Source: Telmatactis stephensoni
Lineage: Eukaryota; Cnidaria; Anthozoa; Actiniaria; Isophelliidae
Length of the DNA stretch: 64,000 nt
Direction of reading: 5' to 3'
Assembly (NCBI GenBank): GCA_029948255.1
Contig: JALIZF010001495.1
Location: 62,001 to 126,000 of the forward strand
Program-made: the position numbers and the translations under genes
In this document: positions 11,524 to 22,089 of the stretch, in pieces
Numbering within the stretch: position 1 is the first letter of the stretch
How the letters are laid out: the number at the start of each line of letters is the position of its first letter
The notes under the pieces: model-generated
The model's database searches: none
Told to the model about the DNA's origin: nothing
What the model saw: only the letters and a program-made list of their open reading frames with translations

Positions 11524-11702
11524 AATAAGCCAGTTCGGAGTTTAAGAATCGTTTTCAGTGCGCATGCGATTTTATCCCGAACTTCTCACCTTCTTTTGTT
11601 TAAACCTTCTTTTGTTTTTAATCAAACAAAAGAAGGTGAGAAATTCGGGATAAAATCGCATGCGCATAAGAAACGATTCTTAAACTCCGAACTGGCTTAT
11701 TT
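11524..11702. repeat. Near-perfect hairpin fold-back element
   Basis: Arms of about 80 bp, starting AATAAGCCAGTTCGGAG and ending in its inverse, are almost identical over AAGAATCG...GCGCATGCGATTTTATCCCGAA. The loop region contains a duplicated CCTTCTTTTGTTT. No clear target duplication. The near-identity suggests recent origin. Confidence 0.8.
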
Positions 11703-12149
11703 ACAAACCAACCATCTTTTTCTACAAACTTTCACTTGTAACATGAGATTTAACATGATATAAACAAATAAAGACCTTTGGAGTAGATGACAGCTGTAAC
11801 ACCAGTTACCAGCCTCTTGATTTGGAAGCATGATCAAATTCCGAGTCACATAGCTGATCTCCTTAGATTCTTATATCTGAGCCAATCATATGAAACTAGT
11901 TTTTCTAATGTGAAAAACCCTAAAATCCACAAAAAATTCAAGTTGCTTAGCTGGACTAGTTCTACCAAAGAGAGGAAAAGGGGATAAGATATTGAGAGGC
12001 AATAGGGATTATGTGCCAAAAATACAAGAAGTTCCTGGAAAAGCACGGACTTTCTCTTTATGAAACATGTACCCTTTAGGTTTATTGGAAAATACAAGGA
12101 AAACTTCTAAGCATTTTAAGTCAATGCACTAGCTAATAAACAGTTCAAA
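11703..12149. other. No gene seen
   Basis: Overlapping short open frames on both strands here (66 and 83 codons) have no recognisable similarity and are not called as genes. Confidence 0.4.
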
Positions 12150-12210
12150 AAATTAAATTAATAATATAATAATAATAAAAATGACTTATATAGCGCCAAA
12201 AAAAAATTAC
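12150..12210 (-). repeat. 3'-tail relic of CR1/L2 element
   Basis: The ATAATAATAATAA run followed by TGACTTATATAGCGCCAAA matches the tail of the CR1/L2-type element that ends at 20.5 kb (same TGACTTATATAGCGCC with an ATT/AAT microsatellite). Reading the minus strand this is the last few dozen bases of a retrotransposon and its tail. Confidence 0.6.
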
Positions 12211-12237
12211 AGAGGAAAAGAACACAGGCCTTTTTAA

Positions 12238-12423
12238 TAGGCCATTTGCACGATGGTGTCATTTTACTACAACTACCAGAATGCTCTACAAATTTTCTTT
12301 CTTATTCAGATTTTTATTCCCTTTTGAGAATAGTCGAACAATTGGCACTAATTGTTTTACAAAAGAAAGTGAGCAAAGCATTCTGGTAGTTGTAGTATAT
12401 GACGCCATCATGCAAATGGCCTA
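12238..12423. mobile_element. TTAA-flanked MITE
   Basis: The inverted repeats start TAGGCCATTTGCAYGATGG and extend about 60 bp (including ACTACAACTACCAGAATGC). TTAA lies immediately outside each end (12,234-12,237 and 12,424-12,427). TTAA duplication is the hallmark of piggyBac and Kolobok elements. No coding capacity. Confidence 0.75.
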
Positions 12424-12427
12424 TTAA

Positions 12428-13115
12428 CAGACTTAGAAACTATTCCACATGAGCTAACTAAAGGCTATTACCATTTTCACAAGCAAAAGTACCAAAAATA
12501 ATATAAGTTAACATCTTTAAAAAGCAATTTACTAACACAATTTATACAACTCTCTTTGCAAAAAAAAATTTTTCTTCACAATTTTGCAAATTAAAATTTT
12601 TAAATCGCAAAACGTATGCTTTGAATCCAGCTCTTTATAAATTTAAAAGTAATACACTGTTCATCTGTGAAGAGGAATCAGGATTGACCAAACTCTGATA
12701 AAGTTACAATGAGATTTTAATTGAAACTACAGCATAAATCAAATTTCATTCAAATCTTATTCATATTCTATATTTCACATAGTTATTAAGCTCCATTGTT
12801 CAAATTTATCAAATCAAAATATATTAGTACTGCTTGCCATGGCTGATAGCTCTTTTGTGAATAAACAGAACATGAGTGCCTTTCCAGTTGCTCAAGAAAA
12901 CACAACATTTGTGTCTCCATATAGTTCAAGTAAATATAAAACAACAGGTATCCCAATTTTATTTTCTATGGCCTTTGAAGAATTCTAAAATAGCAGATCT
13001 ATAAAAAGAGTTCACATGTCCAAATCTTTTAGTATGGCCTAAATATGGGAATATATGGTGGAAATATGGCTACTGTCTGGAAATATATGGTTCATTTTTG
13101 CCATATATGGGCTAT
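12428..13115. other. No confident gene; one exon-like ORF
   Basis: A short ATG-led open stretch at about 12,839-12,947 (MADSSFVNKQNMS...) ends at an AG|GTATCC donor-like site and could be a first exon. No partner exon or similarity supports it. The rest is A+T-rich and without features. Confidence 0.3.
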
Positions 13116-13198
13116 AGCACCAAATTTTAAAACTAAGCTGATATATGGGTAAAACATGGTTCATAACACCTATATATCGACCATTTATTATATGTATA

Positions 13199-13295
13199 GG
13201 ATAATGGACGAGCTCTGAGCTTTATTGAAAATAATGACCGAGCTCGCAGTGCGAGGTCATTATTTTCAATAAAGCGAAGAGCGAGTCCATTATCC
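13199..13295. repeat. 97-bp fold-back repeat
   Basis: The sequence from GGATAATGGACGAGCTC to GAGTCCATTATCC is a single palindrome with about 40-bp arms (TTTATTGAAAATAATGACC and its inverse). It lies within the left flank of the Crypton region. Related GACCTC-AATAAT units occur at 16.3 kb. Confidence 0.75.
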
Positions 13296-13713
13296 ATTTT
13301 AATGCACACTTTCATTGTTTTCGAAGAAAAAAAAGTCATTAACTTTTCAGTGTTTTGCAAAAGAAAAAATTTATTAACAAGCTCGAAATGTGATATGAAA
13401 AATGTTCTATAATAACTGAACAAAAGACAACAAGCTTTGTTTTAAAATACGCCTACAACCTTTATTTTGTTGATTGGCTTTTTAGTCATTAACAAATGAG
13501 CATGTAGGTATAGTTCTGCACTTAGTATGAAAGTTTTAATGAACTGCAAGCGCAAAATTACTTACTGGAATTTCACTAAATGGGATATTGTCCCTTTGAA
13601 TAGAAATAAAAACTTTTAAGTTTTTGCATATTCATGTTCCATAGTCGCACGGGACTATAAAATCAAGCTTGGCGTGTTACCAAATGTGCATTTCGTTTGA
13701 GCTTGCGACGGAG

Positions 13714-15991
13714 ATGGAGACGTATGATGACGAGGATGCAATACTTTCTCAATTGCTGGATGCTTTAGAAAACGAAAATCCATCTGTTTTAAGTCCAGGT
13801 AATTTAAAAATGTTCTTAAATTATTTTGCATCTTGTATTATCGAGTTCATCATGAGGTACGTCTTGTACGTAATTTCAGGGTTTTTTGTACTTATCTTTA
13901 TTCATTTGCTTGTTAGTGATTGAAGAGAAGTGTAGTCATGAAACACGTTTCAAGAAAATGGACGAGAAAGATTTGTTGGAATTAGCATCAGAGTCCATTC
14001 CAACCGAGAAAGCATGTTTTATGAGTCAAATGAGTCAATGAGTCATGAGTCATGAGTCAATGAGTCAATGAGTCAAATATGAAAAATTGTCCATATATGA
14101 AAAATTGTCAATATTTCTTATTCTAGTTGTCAGAATACAACATCTTTGGTCGTTTCACCTTTGCCCGACCATTTTTTAGCTCCATTATTATGACTTTCGG
14201 ACCAAGCGTCAGTGTTTTCACTAAACAGACCGTTTCTTCAAGACTTAATTAGGGACTGTGTGAGATTTCTGTAATTCCCGTCCTATTCTGTATAGTACTC
14301 GACCTATATCACCTATATGGGTTTCATCCAGATGTATTCAGTCTGAAATTCTGTTGCGCCATCAGTCTTAATTGGTCCTGTTGTTGTGATCAATGTCAGT
14401 GGTTTGCTCATGTCCTCACTGTCTTCGTTCTCTCTCAGCAGAGAGCTTTAGTTTCAAAGATCCCTTATGCGTGTTTTCAGTGATGATTTGTGGTCGTATA
14501 CAAAGAATGAGATATTAAAGTTTGAACGTAACTGTATGTACAGGAATTCAAATCAACACCAACAACTCAGTGTGAAAACATTGTCTTCATTCTAAAATCT
14601 CAAGCTCCCAATTGTGGCTTATACTGGTCAGCGCAGTGAGGTGAAACGACCAGATGTTGTATTCTGACAACTAGAATAAGAAATATTGACAATTTTTCAT
14701 ATATGGACAATTTTTCATATTTGACTCATTGACTCATTGACTCATGACTCATGACTCATTGACTCATTTGACTCATATGAACTTTAATCTCATTCCAACC
14801 AATACCAAGAGAAAAGCAATGTGGGCTTTCCGTTTATACGAGTCATGGCAGAATTGGCGAAAGAGCAACTTTGCAGATGAGCAGGATGAGAAGTCAAAGG
14901 TTTCAAAGATATTGGAGAAAACCACAGAATTATTAGATATATCAAGAGATGAAGACCTATGTGAAGTTCTTTCTCAATTCATCACAGAAGTCAGAAAGGA
15001 AGGAGGCGAAAGATATCCTGGAAAAACATTGCATGAGATAGTGAGTAGTTTGCAGAAGTATTTTGAAATGAAGGGAAAACAAGTTCAGCTTTTCGCCGTA
15101 GGAGGGCAGTTTGACAAACTTCAAAAAGCTTTAGACGTGGAAATGAAAATATCTACCAGCAATAAGCTAGGCTTACAAAGAAAACAAGCACAAGTTATTT
15201 CCGAAGAAATGGAGAATGATCTTTGGGGAAAAAAAATTCTTGGAGATAGTTGTCCCAAAGTTTTGTTGAGAACAACTCTTTATTTGATAGGCCTAAATTT
15301 TGGGATGCGGGCTGGGGATGAGCATAGAAATTTGTCCATAAGGAATTTTTCATTTCATTGTGATTCCGAGGGAAGGGAATATTTGCTTTATTCTGAGGGT
15401 ATGTCTAAAACCATCCAGGGTGGTTTAAAACATCGTAAGCTAACTCCTAAAGTTAGTAGGGCATATGCTAACGTCCAATGTCCAGAGAAATGCATTGTGC
15501 GAATTGTGAAGAGTTACATAGAAAGATGCCCAAAAGAGGCATTAGATAATGCATTTTATTTAAAGCCCTTACAAAATTATGAGCAGAAGAAGTTCTGGTA
15601 TTGTAGTGTCCCCTTGGGCCATAATACGCTTAAGAATGTAGTCCAATCAATGATGAAAGAAGCTGGGGTGGATGTTTTTTTCACAAATCATTCTTTAAGA
15701 GCAACAGCTGCAACTAGATTGTTCCAGGAAAATGTTGATGACAAATTAATTAGGGGTGTCACTGGTCACAGATCAGAGTCTTTACAGAGCTACAAAAGGG
15801 TATCTGACAAACAATTAGCTAAGGTTTCCAATATTGTTCAATCTGGGAAGGAAGGCATTTGTAGTAGCACCGAAACGGCAAACATTGGGAAACCGCCGCC
15901 CGAAGCTTTGGGGATTCCTAGTAATTCAGGGCAAATATGTTTGAATGTAAGTGGTGGTGCCATATGCAATATTACAATTCATAACAATTGA
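13714..15991 (+). pseudogene. Crypton-type tyrosine recombinase, interrupted by a MITE
   Basis: Exon 1 starts at ATG 13,714 (METYDDEDAILSQLLDALEN) and ends at 13,798. A phase-1 GT-AG intron runs 13,799-13,916. Exon 2 opens at 13,917 and is broken at 14,021 by a 754-bp element, resuming at 14,777. The remaining 404 codons carry the tyrosine-recombinase core seen in Cryptons and DUF3504 proteins: Arg in LNFGMRAGDEH, Lys region GGLKHRK, NHSLRATAATRLF (HxxR), TGHRSESLQSYKR (H and nucleophile Tyr). All four core positions look intact. If the MITE and one TA were removed the frame would be continuous. Translation could still begin at the ATG at 14,777, at the border of the inserted element, leaving most of the recombinase. 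The enzyme would integrate or excise circular Crypton DNA. Confidence 0.75.
14022..14775. mobile_element. TA-flanked MITE with arrays of TGAGTCA in its ends
   Basis: Terminal inverted repeats of about 140 bp are nearly identical (from TGAGTCAAATGAGTCA through TTCTAGTTGTCAGAATACAA). TA lies on both sides (14,020-14,021 and 14,776-14,777), as for Tc1/mariner-type elements. The outermost 54 bp of each end hold seven copies of TGAGTCA. The middle 480 bp has no ORF of note. It sits inside the recombinase exon of the Crypton and is therefore younger. Confidence 0.85.
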
Positions 15992-16702
15992 TTTCTTTTT
16001 TGACATAGAGTGATTTTCATTGTTCTGTTTAAAGACCTTTAAGGTAAAACTAAGCTTATAGTAGAGAATTATTTCCCTAAGTCGGCTATAAGGCTTTGAC
16101 GGATCAAGAAAATCACTCTATACCAGCTACTATTATCAAAGTGTTACACTTTCATATAATTTATGATTTATTGATTGAAATAATAATTTATCGTAGCCTA
16201 ATCATAGTGCATTGAATGTTCATTAAAGATTATTTCTTGTTGTTGTCACCTGTTCTCTTTGTATAAATTTCGTATTTTTATGAAAACTACCCAGATATTC
16301 TTGAAGTCATTATTTCGGCTAATAACGACCTCCTAGTAATAATGACCTCGCAATAATGACCTCGCAATAATGACCTCTCTTTTGTTTAATTCATCAGCCC
16401 CACTCTTCCCTGCTGAATTCAAAACCCTCCCCGACTTTAAGACACCAAGATATTAAAAATAAGGAATACTTCAAAACAATGAAAGTGTGTATTAAGGCTT
16501 GATAATTTCCTGGTTCTGATTGGCTGACGTTTTACGTTTTACCCATATATCAGCTTAGTTTTAAAATTTGGAAAAGTGTATTTGACAAGTTTGGACCATT
16601 ACCATGGCAATGGTCCAACTTCCGTATTTTGTATGGACTGGGAAATTCAAAAACTACATTTTTTTAGTTTGCTTTGAGAAAAACGCCTTAGAACACCACG
16701 AT
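15992..16702. repeat. 3' flank of Crypton with GACCTCGCAATAAT repeats
   Basis: At about 16,308-16,382 the unit AATAATGACCTCGC is repeated in tandem about three to four times with a partial upstream copy. At about 16,596-16,625 a short palindrome TTGGACCATTACCATGG-CAATGGTCCAA is present. No gene. Confidence 0.55.
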
Positions 16703-17813
16703 AGCCACGATAGAGGAAGAAATGAAAGACCGCCTGCCCGAATACGTTGGGTTTTCGAGTAACCACCTACTGACCTTTTGACAGGAGAGCGTAATTTGAC
16801 ACACACATTACACCAGCGTAGCACTCAAAACAAACTGGCATTTCTTTAAAAATATATATAGTAAGTCCAAAATGTGTTAGTAAAACCTCGAAAGAAACAA
16901 ATTCTATAGGCAGTAAATGAATTTTGTAGATTTCAGTTGTAAAACATTTGAACTGAAACGGAACTGAACTTTTAGGAGCGGACCTTGGAACAAAATTTAT
17001 TATTGACATTATTGTAAAACTCATAACAGCCGAGAGCTGGTCAGAAGTACGACTTAATGATCAATATATACCAGTTGTTAAGCACAATCGCCCCAGCGTA
17101 CCCTCCCTCGGGAATCGATTGGGAGGCCTTAGCATATCATATTGCAAGGAGAAGCACGAGGACTCCAATGTTAACATAATCAAAAGTTCAGCTCTTCAAA
17201 TCAAACAGTAATTTCTTATCTAATCAAATCCTATCTGACGGAAAACCCCTCACGAATTTGTAAGTATTTTATCATTACAGTAATCATCAGTTTTCGTGAT
17301 CCTTTAAACAATATTTGTAAATAATCATAGATCTTTTAAATGACCTTTAATTCACAGTTGACTACAGTCATTGATACCATTGGAATCATAAGTCCAAAAA
17401 TAAAACAGGAGTTTCTGTCAGAGCAGTAGTCTTCTTATTTAAGTAACGGCCCGCAACCAGAGAAGCCGCGAAACACCAGTGCTGACTTTTAAAATAGGAC
17501 GGAGTAAATATTTGTGACCCTCAAAAGAAGTAATAAATATTCAAGTAAAATATTTTATGTTTTGACTCTGGTTTTGACTGTGATTATCAGTTATAGATTT
17601 TGATCAGCTGATCACAGATTTGATGGCATTTCATTCTAATTTTAATCTTGATGACAGATTTGATGGCGTCTCATTCTGATTGACGACAATTTTGCCAATC
17701 AGTAATTCCCATTCACCAGTGGACGGACAACTCGAAAACCCAACGTATTCGGGCAGGCGGTCTTTCATTTCTTCCTCCGCCCAAAAGCCGCAGACCGCCA
17801 GCAACGCAGGCTA
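16703..17813. mobile_element. Non-autonomous MuDR-like element, 9-bp TSD
   Basis: The inverted repeats contain GAGGAAGAAATGAAAGACCG through CGTTGGGTTTTCGAG (left about 16,713-16,760, right about 17,731-17,779). The right end finishes GCAACGCAGGCTA, i.e. TAGCCTGCG when read inwards. The left tip is eroded to AGCC. The 9 bp CACCACGAT flanks both sides (16,694-16,702 and 17,814-17,822). The interior has no convincing ORF. End sequence and duplication length match the RecQ-bearing element at 19.75 kb. Confidence 0.75.
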
Positions 17814-18349
17814 CACCACGATAACTTGATCTTTTTTTAAAATTTCAACAATGGACAAGGAGTCTGACTGTGAGCATTTGCAGAGTGAATTCTATCATTC
17901 GTTTTTTCAAGAGTGAAAATGACGAAATGAGAAGACCGGAAGTTCTTTTGTTCACAACGAAATGCCATATAGTACTGTCAAGACCTCGATCAGATATTTC
18001 CCAATACAGATCTTGCTTTCGGTTAATAATCTCTTAATATTTACTCATATTTTTTTTTTTTTTTTTTTTGTCATTTGCTACTTACAAGAAAATCTGTACA
18101 ATATATAACGTAACAAGCAAGATATTTATATAAGATTATTATAGATTTTTATATCTGTGTAAGTAAGTGGGAAGACATCAAGAAACTGTTAAATGTGGTA
18201 TACATGGCTAATACATTATTGGGTATTATATTGCTAAAATTGGTTTTTAACTCTCACATATAGGCCATGTATTCACTTATGTAGGTATATATGACCAACC
18301 CTATAAAGCATGGGTATGGTATATGCTTCGTATTGTGTGTCTAGCTTTA
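17814..18349. other. No gene seen; poly-T tract
   Basis: Contains a T-run at about 18,052-18,070 and A+T-rich sequence. Nothing coding recognised. Confidence 0.45.
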
Positions 18350-18573
18350 AGCCTGGTTTTCACTAGTGACGCAAGCACAAGCGCAAGCATAAGATTGTCT
18401 GTTTTCACTAGTAAAACACGAATGCAAGCACAAGCTCAAGCATAAGATTGTCTGTTTTCACTAGTAAAACACGGACGCAAGCATAAGCGCAAGCACAATA
18501 TATCAACAAGTTTTGATCCTTGTGCTTGAGCTTATGTTTGCACTTGTGCTTGTGTCGTAGTGAAAACCAGGCT
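18350..18573. mobile_element. Harbinger-type MITE, TTA target duplication
   Basis: The element begins AGCCTGGTTTTCACTAG and ends CTAGTG-like sequence plus AAAACCAGGCT, with TTA immediately outside both ends (18,347-18,349 and 18,574-18,576). A 3-bp TWA duplication is typical of PIF/Harbinger. The interior consists of tandem variants of GCAAGCACAAGC and their inverse. A second family member is at 62,062-62,458. Confidence 0.8.
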
Positions 18574-18576
18574 TTA

Positions 18577-19753
18577 GCCAACCCAAATAAATTTCAACTA
18601 ATACCTTTTTACTTCCATAACTTATTACTGACATTTATTTTTTATTTAAGGAATCTATTCAAGAGGAAAAGCAGTTGTATTAAGACTTGCAGTACCAATT
18701 CATCTTCTTTTGAAAATGGTAGAGATTTTCCAACAAGCAACTGAATCCAGCAGCAGTCTTACAACTAGTGAATGTAATGAAAGTGACAACATGAACAGTC
18801 CAGTTCCCAGTACGTCTCTGAATGATGATCACATCAATCCATTACAACAAGATGACAACTTTTGTCTATACATATACATATAATTAATTTTTACTTTTTA
18901 ATTGCAGTCAATGCCACTATTTGGATTACATCAAAAAATGTGATATAAGTTCATCTTCGCCATCAAATTGGCCAAGGAATGAATAATCAAAAGAATGTAT
19001 TGTGCAGTTCTAATTCAATGAATCTTCATGAACATGATCACATTTTTCTAGTTTTTTTTATTATTATTATTTAAACAAAAATATTATTTTAACAAATCAA
19101 TGCCTTTCTCTAATAATGTATTTATTATAATTAGTTTTGTTGTTTATCTTATTGCATGACAACAGTATTTCATTATAAGCCCTATGATACATTATACTTT
19201 TACAAAATAGGCAACTTTTTGTATCGATTGTTGTTCGATTAAGGGTTTTTACCAAAAACATTATTTCTGATCACTATTTCTTAACTGATTTTATAAACTA
19301 AGGAAGTCTAGCAACTAAATAAACCTTACATCAAGGTTAATTAATGAGCCAGTTAAATTACTTGTATGATGTTAATAATAATGACCCTTAGCATGATGAC
19401 GTTCTGACCTCTCTCTATACAAGAATCCTTTTTGCTTAGCTTTTGTTCTTTAATTAATCACGCCGGGCACAAAGGACCCAAAAACCGGCATGTTAAATGT
19501 GCCATTTTTGCCCTAACCTTTCTATCTTCATAAATATTTGATCAATATTTGCAATGAAATTTTCAGTGATGGCTAACTATAGGTGGCGATTTATTTTGCC
19601 ATGTTTAAAAGTTACCACTGACGTGAATTTGACATCATAGCGAATTGTTACATTTTTCGCGAACATCCAGATTACTTCAAGAGGATTCTTAAAACTACAT
19701 AGTTTGAAAGAGAATGCCATTTTCTAAAAATTGGTGCAATTTTTATCTCGATC
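18577..19753. other. No confident gene
   Basis: Between 18,650 and 18,870 there is an open, Ser/Asn-rich stretch preceded by a TTTATTTAAG acceptor-like site, possibly an orphan exon. No similarity is recognised. The rest is A+T-rich and empty. Confidence 0.35.
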
Positions 19754-20351
19754 TAGCCTGCATAGCAGCTCTTTGGGGGAAGAGGAAGGGGAGGGGAGGG
19801 GAGGGTTAAGGAGGGAAAGGGGAGGGGGAGGGGGACTGGGGAGGAGAGGAGGGAAGGGAGAGCCTGCAGCCAAACCCCTGGTTTTTCCGTTACTGCCCAT
19901 TTGAGGGATCAAATTTCTTTGACCAATCAGATATGACCGGAAGTGAAAGATGAGCTAATACTTGTCAAACTCACGTGTAGTTCTGGCGCTTTTGCCGAAC
20001 CAAAAACAAATTCATAATTGATTAGACGGTTTTATGACATTTTTATGGTTATTTGTGTAATGCTTTAGTTTATTAATGCTTTCAACCCCTAAAAGCCTGC
20101 AGCTAGAGGACCAAAACCAAGATCTGAGAGTGTAAACGATTTTTGTCGAATTTGCAAACTAAATTTAAGGATTCCAAGAAGTTCTTCGGAGAATCTTTTC
20201 AAGCCGTCTGAGAGAAAGGAATGCAAAGGGCTGACCTCTCGACTACGGATAAAATACACATAGAAAACATAAGTTTTTAACATAGATTTATATGTAAGTT
20301 AACTGTAAACTTAAGTTATTTAGGCTATAGTGAAATATTACAGTTCGCTAG

Positions 20352-20500
20352 CTTTTGCCCGACCACGTTTCAACGGCGTGAGTCTCGTCAACAACAATGC
20401 ACGATAGTCGCTTGTGAAGTTCACTGGTGTTCTTCTTTAACTAACTTGTAAACTTGCTTGCCAAAGCTTCCTCAGCAGAGCTATAGAGGATTTGAAATTT
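20352..20500 (-). pseudogene. RecQ-like helicase, second fragment (DEAH region)
   Basis: On the minus strand just downstream of the retrotransposon tail the frame reads FQILYSSAEEALASKF and then SELHKRLSCIVVDETHAVETW, containing the Walker B/DExH motif (DETH) expected after motif Ia of a RecQ-type helicase. One stop (TAG/TAA type) lies between these blocks. It continues the helicase fragment at 22.1-22.35 kb and was separated from it by the CR1/L2 insertion. Helicase motifs III-VI are not found. Confidence 0.6.
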
Positions 20501-22089
20501 ACAATCAATAATAATAATAATAATAATAAAATGACTTATATAGCGCCAAAATCCTAAAGTTCAGTGGCGCTGTGTTATATAAATTACAATTTACAGAAAA
20601 ATAAAGATGGTAGACAAATGGAAGATATGATATACATTGACGTATATCAGATCTTCCATTTCTATATGATGTCTAAAGATGTGCATGTATATAAAAAATT
20701 TAAATATAGTTAGAATTCAATTTTCTTGTTCATGACCTTCAGTAGAGTGTTAATACTAAAATAAATATGTCTTCAATTGTTTTTTAAATTTTACAAAATT
20801 GTTCTCAGCTCTCAATTCATCGGGCAGACTGTTCCATAATGTTGGGCCATGCACACAAAAAGCTCGATCTCCATATCCTCTTGTTCTGGAGTGCGGGACA
20901 ACCAAGTAGTTTTTAGAGCTTGAACGTAATGTTCGGCTGGGCTTGTATGTGACAATGATATCGCTTAGATATGATGGTGCCAAATCATGAAGACATTTGA
21001 ATACCATTAGTAGAATCTTGAAGGAGATGCGCTTTTCCACCGGTAACCAATGAAGCTGACGCAATACAGGAGAGATATGTTCGTACTTCCTAGAGCCAAA
21101 CACCAGGCGAGCCGCGGCATTTTGCACGCACTGTAAGCGTTTGATGAGATACTTTGGAAGGCAAGCGAGAAGAGAATTACAGTAATCCAATTTGTTAGTA
21201 ATAAAAGCATGAACCAAGGTTAACAATGAGTCTGTGTCAAGGTAGCGTCGAATGCGATATATGTTCCTAAGGTGCCAGAAAGCAGTTTTGGTGATTGAAT
21301 TTATATGCTTATCAAAAGAGAGAGTTTCATCATAAATCACGCCAACATTACGACAGGACGTCGCAGGGGATATGCATTCTCCTCCAACCACGATGCTTGT
21401 GATGTCAGGACGCGGAGCATGTTGGGAATGAAATACCATAAGTTCAGATTTATCATCGTTTAGCTTCAAGTAATTAGAAGACATCCATACACGAATATCA
21501 GCAATGCAAGTTTCAATCTTTGACTTTACAGTAGACACTTCTTCCTGACAGGTAGGGTTAAAAGCCAGATAAATCTGGGTGTCATCTGCGTACAAGTGAA
21601 ATTGTAGCCCATGACGTCGAATGATGTCTGTCATCGGTGCTATATATAAGGAAAAAAGAACCGGCCCCAGGACGGACCCTTGTGGAACGCCAAAAGATAG
21701 ATCTCGCGTGGTCGATACGGTGTTGTTAATCATCACAGCTTGGGATCGGTTTCGTAGATAGGATTCAATCCATTCTAGAGCTTTACCAGTAACTCCGTAA
21801 CGTTTCTTGAGCCTTGAGAGTAAGGTAGAATGTTCGACAGTGTCAAAAGCAGACGATAAATCAAGTAAGAGTAAAACAACAGCATTTCGTTTATCCAAAG
21901 CCATAAGTATATCATTCTGTACCTTAAGGAGCGCAGTTTCTGTACTATGTAGACGCTTATAGGCTGACTGTAAGGCTTCATGCAGACCATGCTTTAACAA
22001 GTGATTGTTTAGTTGAAGAACCGCAGCTTTTTCTATAACTTTAGATATAAATGCCAAGTTTGAAACAGGACGATAATTTTTTATCTTTA
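20501..22089 (-). mobile_element. CR1/L2-type non-LTR retrotransposon, 5' truncated
   Basis: On the minus strand it begins within the reverse transcriptase (NYRPVSNLAFISKVIEK, the RT 0/1 motif) and ends in a (ATT)n microsatellite at about 20,505-20,528 preceded by GGCGCTATATAAGTCA. That is the 3' tail form of this cnidarian family. It is inserted within the helicase gene of the surrounding TIR element, hence younger than it. Confidence 0.85.
20756..22057 (-). CDS. Reverse transcriptase (CR1/L2 group), N-terminally truncated
   Basis: This is a 433-codon open frame without internal stops. Open sequence extends slightly upstream of the first Met and contains YRPVSNL. Motif A is LLLLDLSSAFD, motif B GVPQGSVLGPVLFSLY and motif C LYADDTQIYLA. 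The C-terminal region has RLVFGSRKYEHISPVL, HWLPVEKRI and PTLWNSLPDELR, typical of CR1/L2-like proteins. The N-terminal endonuclease domain is missing because of 5' truncation. All palm motifs are intact, so the copy is fairly young, but without the endonuclease it cannot retrotranspose by itself. Confidence 0.85.
   Translation of the reverse strand: MAFISKVIEKAAVLQLNNHLLKHGLHEALQSAYKRLHSTETALLKVQNDILMALDKRNAVVLLLLDLSSAFDTVEHSTLLSRLKKRYGVTGKALEWIESYLRNRSQAVMINNTVSTTRDLSFGVPQGSVLGPVLFSLYIAPMTDIIRRHGLQFHLYADDTQIYLAFNPTCQEEVSTVKSKIETCIADIRVWMSSNYLKLNDDKSELMVFHSQHAPRPDITSIVVGGECISPATSCRNVGVIYDETLSFDKHINSITKTAFWHLRNIYRIRRYLDTDSLLTLVHAFITNKLDYCNSLLACLPKYLIKRLQCVQNAAARLVFGSRKYEHISPVLRQLHWLPVEKRISFKILLMVFKCLHDLAPSYLSDIIVTYKPSRTLRSSSKNYLVVPHSRTRGYGDRAFCVHGPTLWNSLPDELRAENNFVKFKKQLKTYLF

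Larger units (their letters stand above)
13116..16572. mobile_element. Putative element bounded by imperfect inverted repeats, carrying a Crypton gene
   Basis: CCAAATTTTAAAACTAAGCT-GATATATGGGTAAAAC at about 13,118-13,155 recurs inverted at about 16,535-16,571. Further in, ACACTTTCATTGTTTT (about 13,305) is matched by its inverse near 16,475. The two copies enclose the tyrosine-recombinase gene and its flanks. Cryptons normally lack such repeats. Either this element has acquired them or two unrelated MITE copies happen to flank the gene in opposite orientation. Confidence 0.4.

Noticed and set aside
11787..12097. Overlapping ORFs on both strands (66 and 83 codons)
   Set aside because: No similarity, no splice or codon evidence.
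16767..17024. 85-codon minus-strand ORF inside the MuDR-like element
   Set aside because: No recognised motif, no partner ORF; likely chance.
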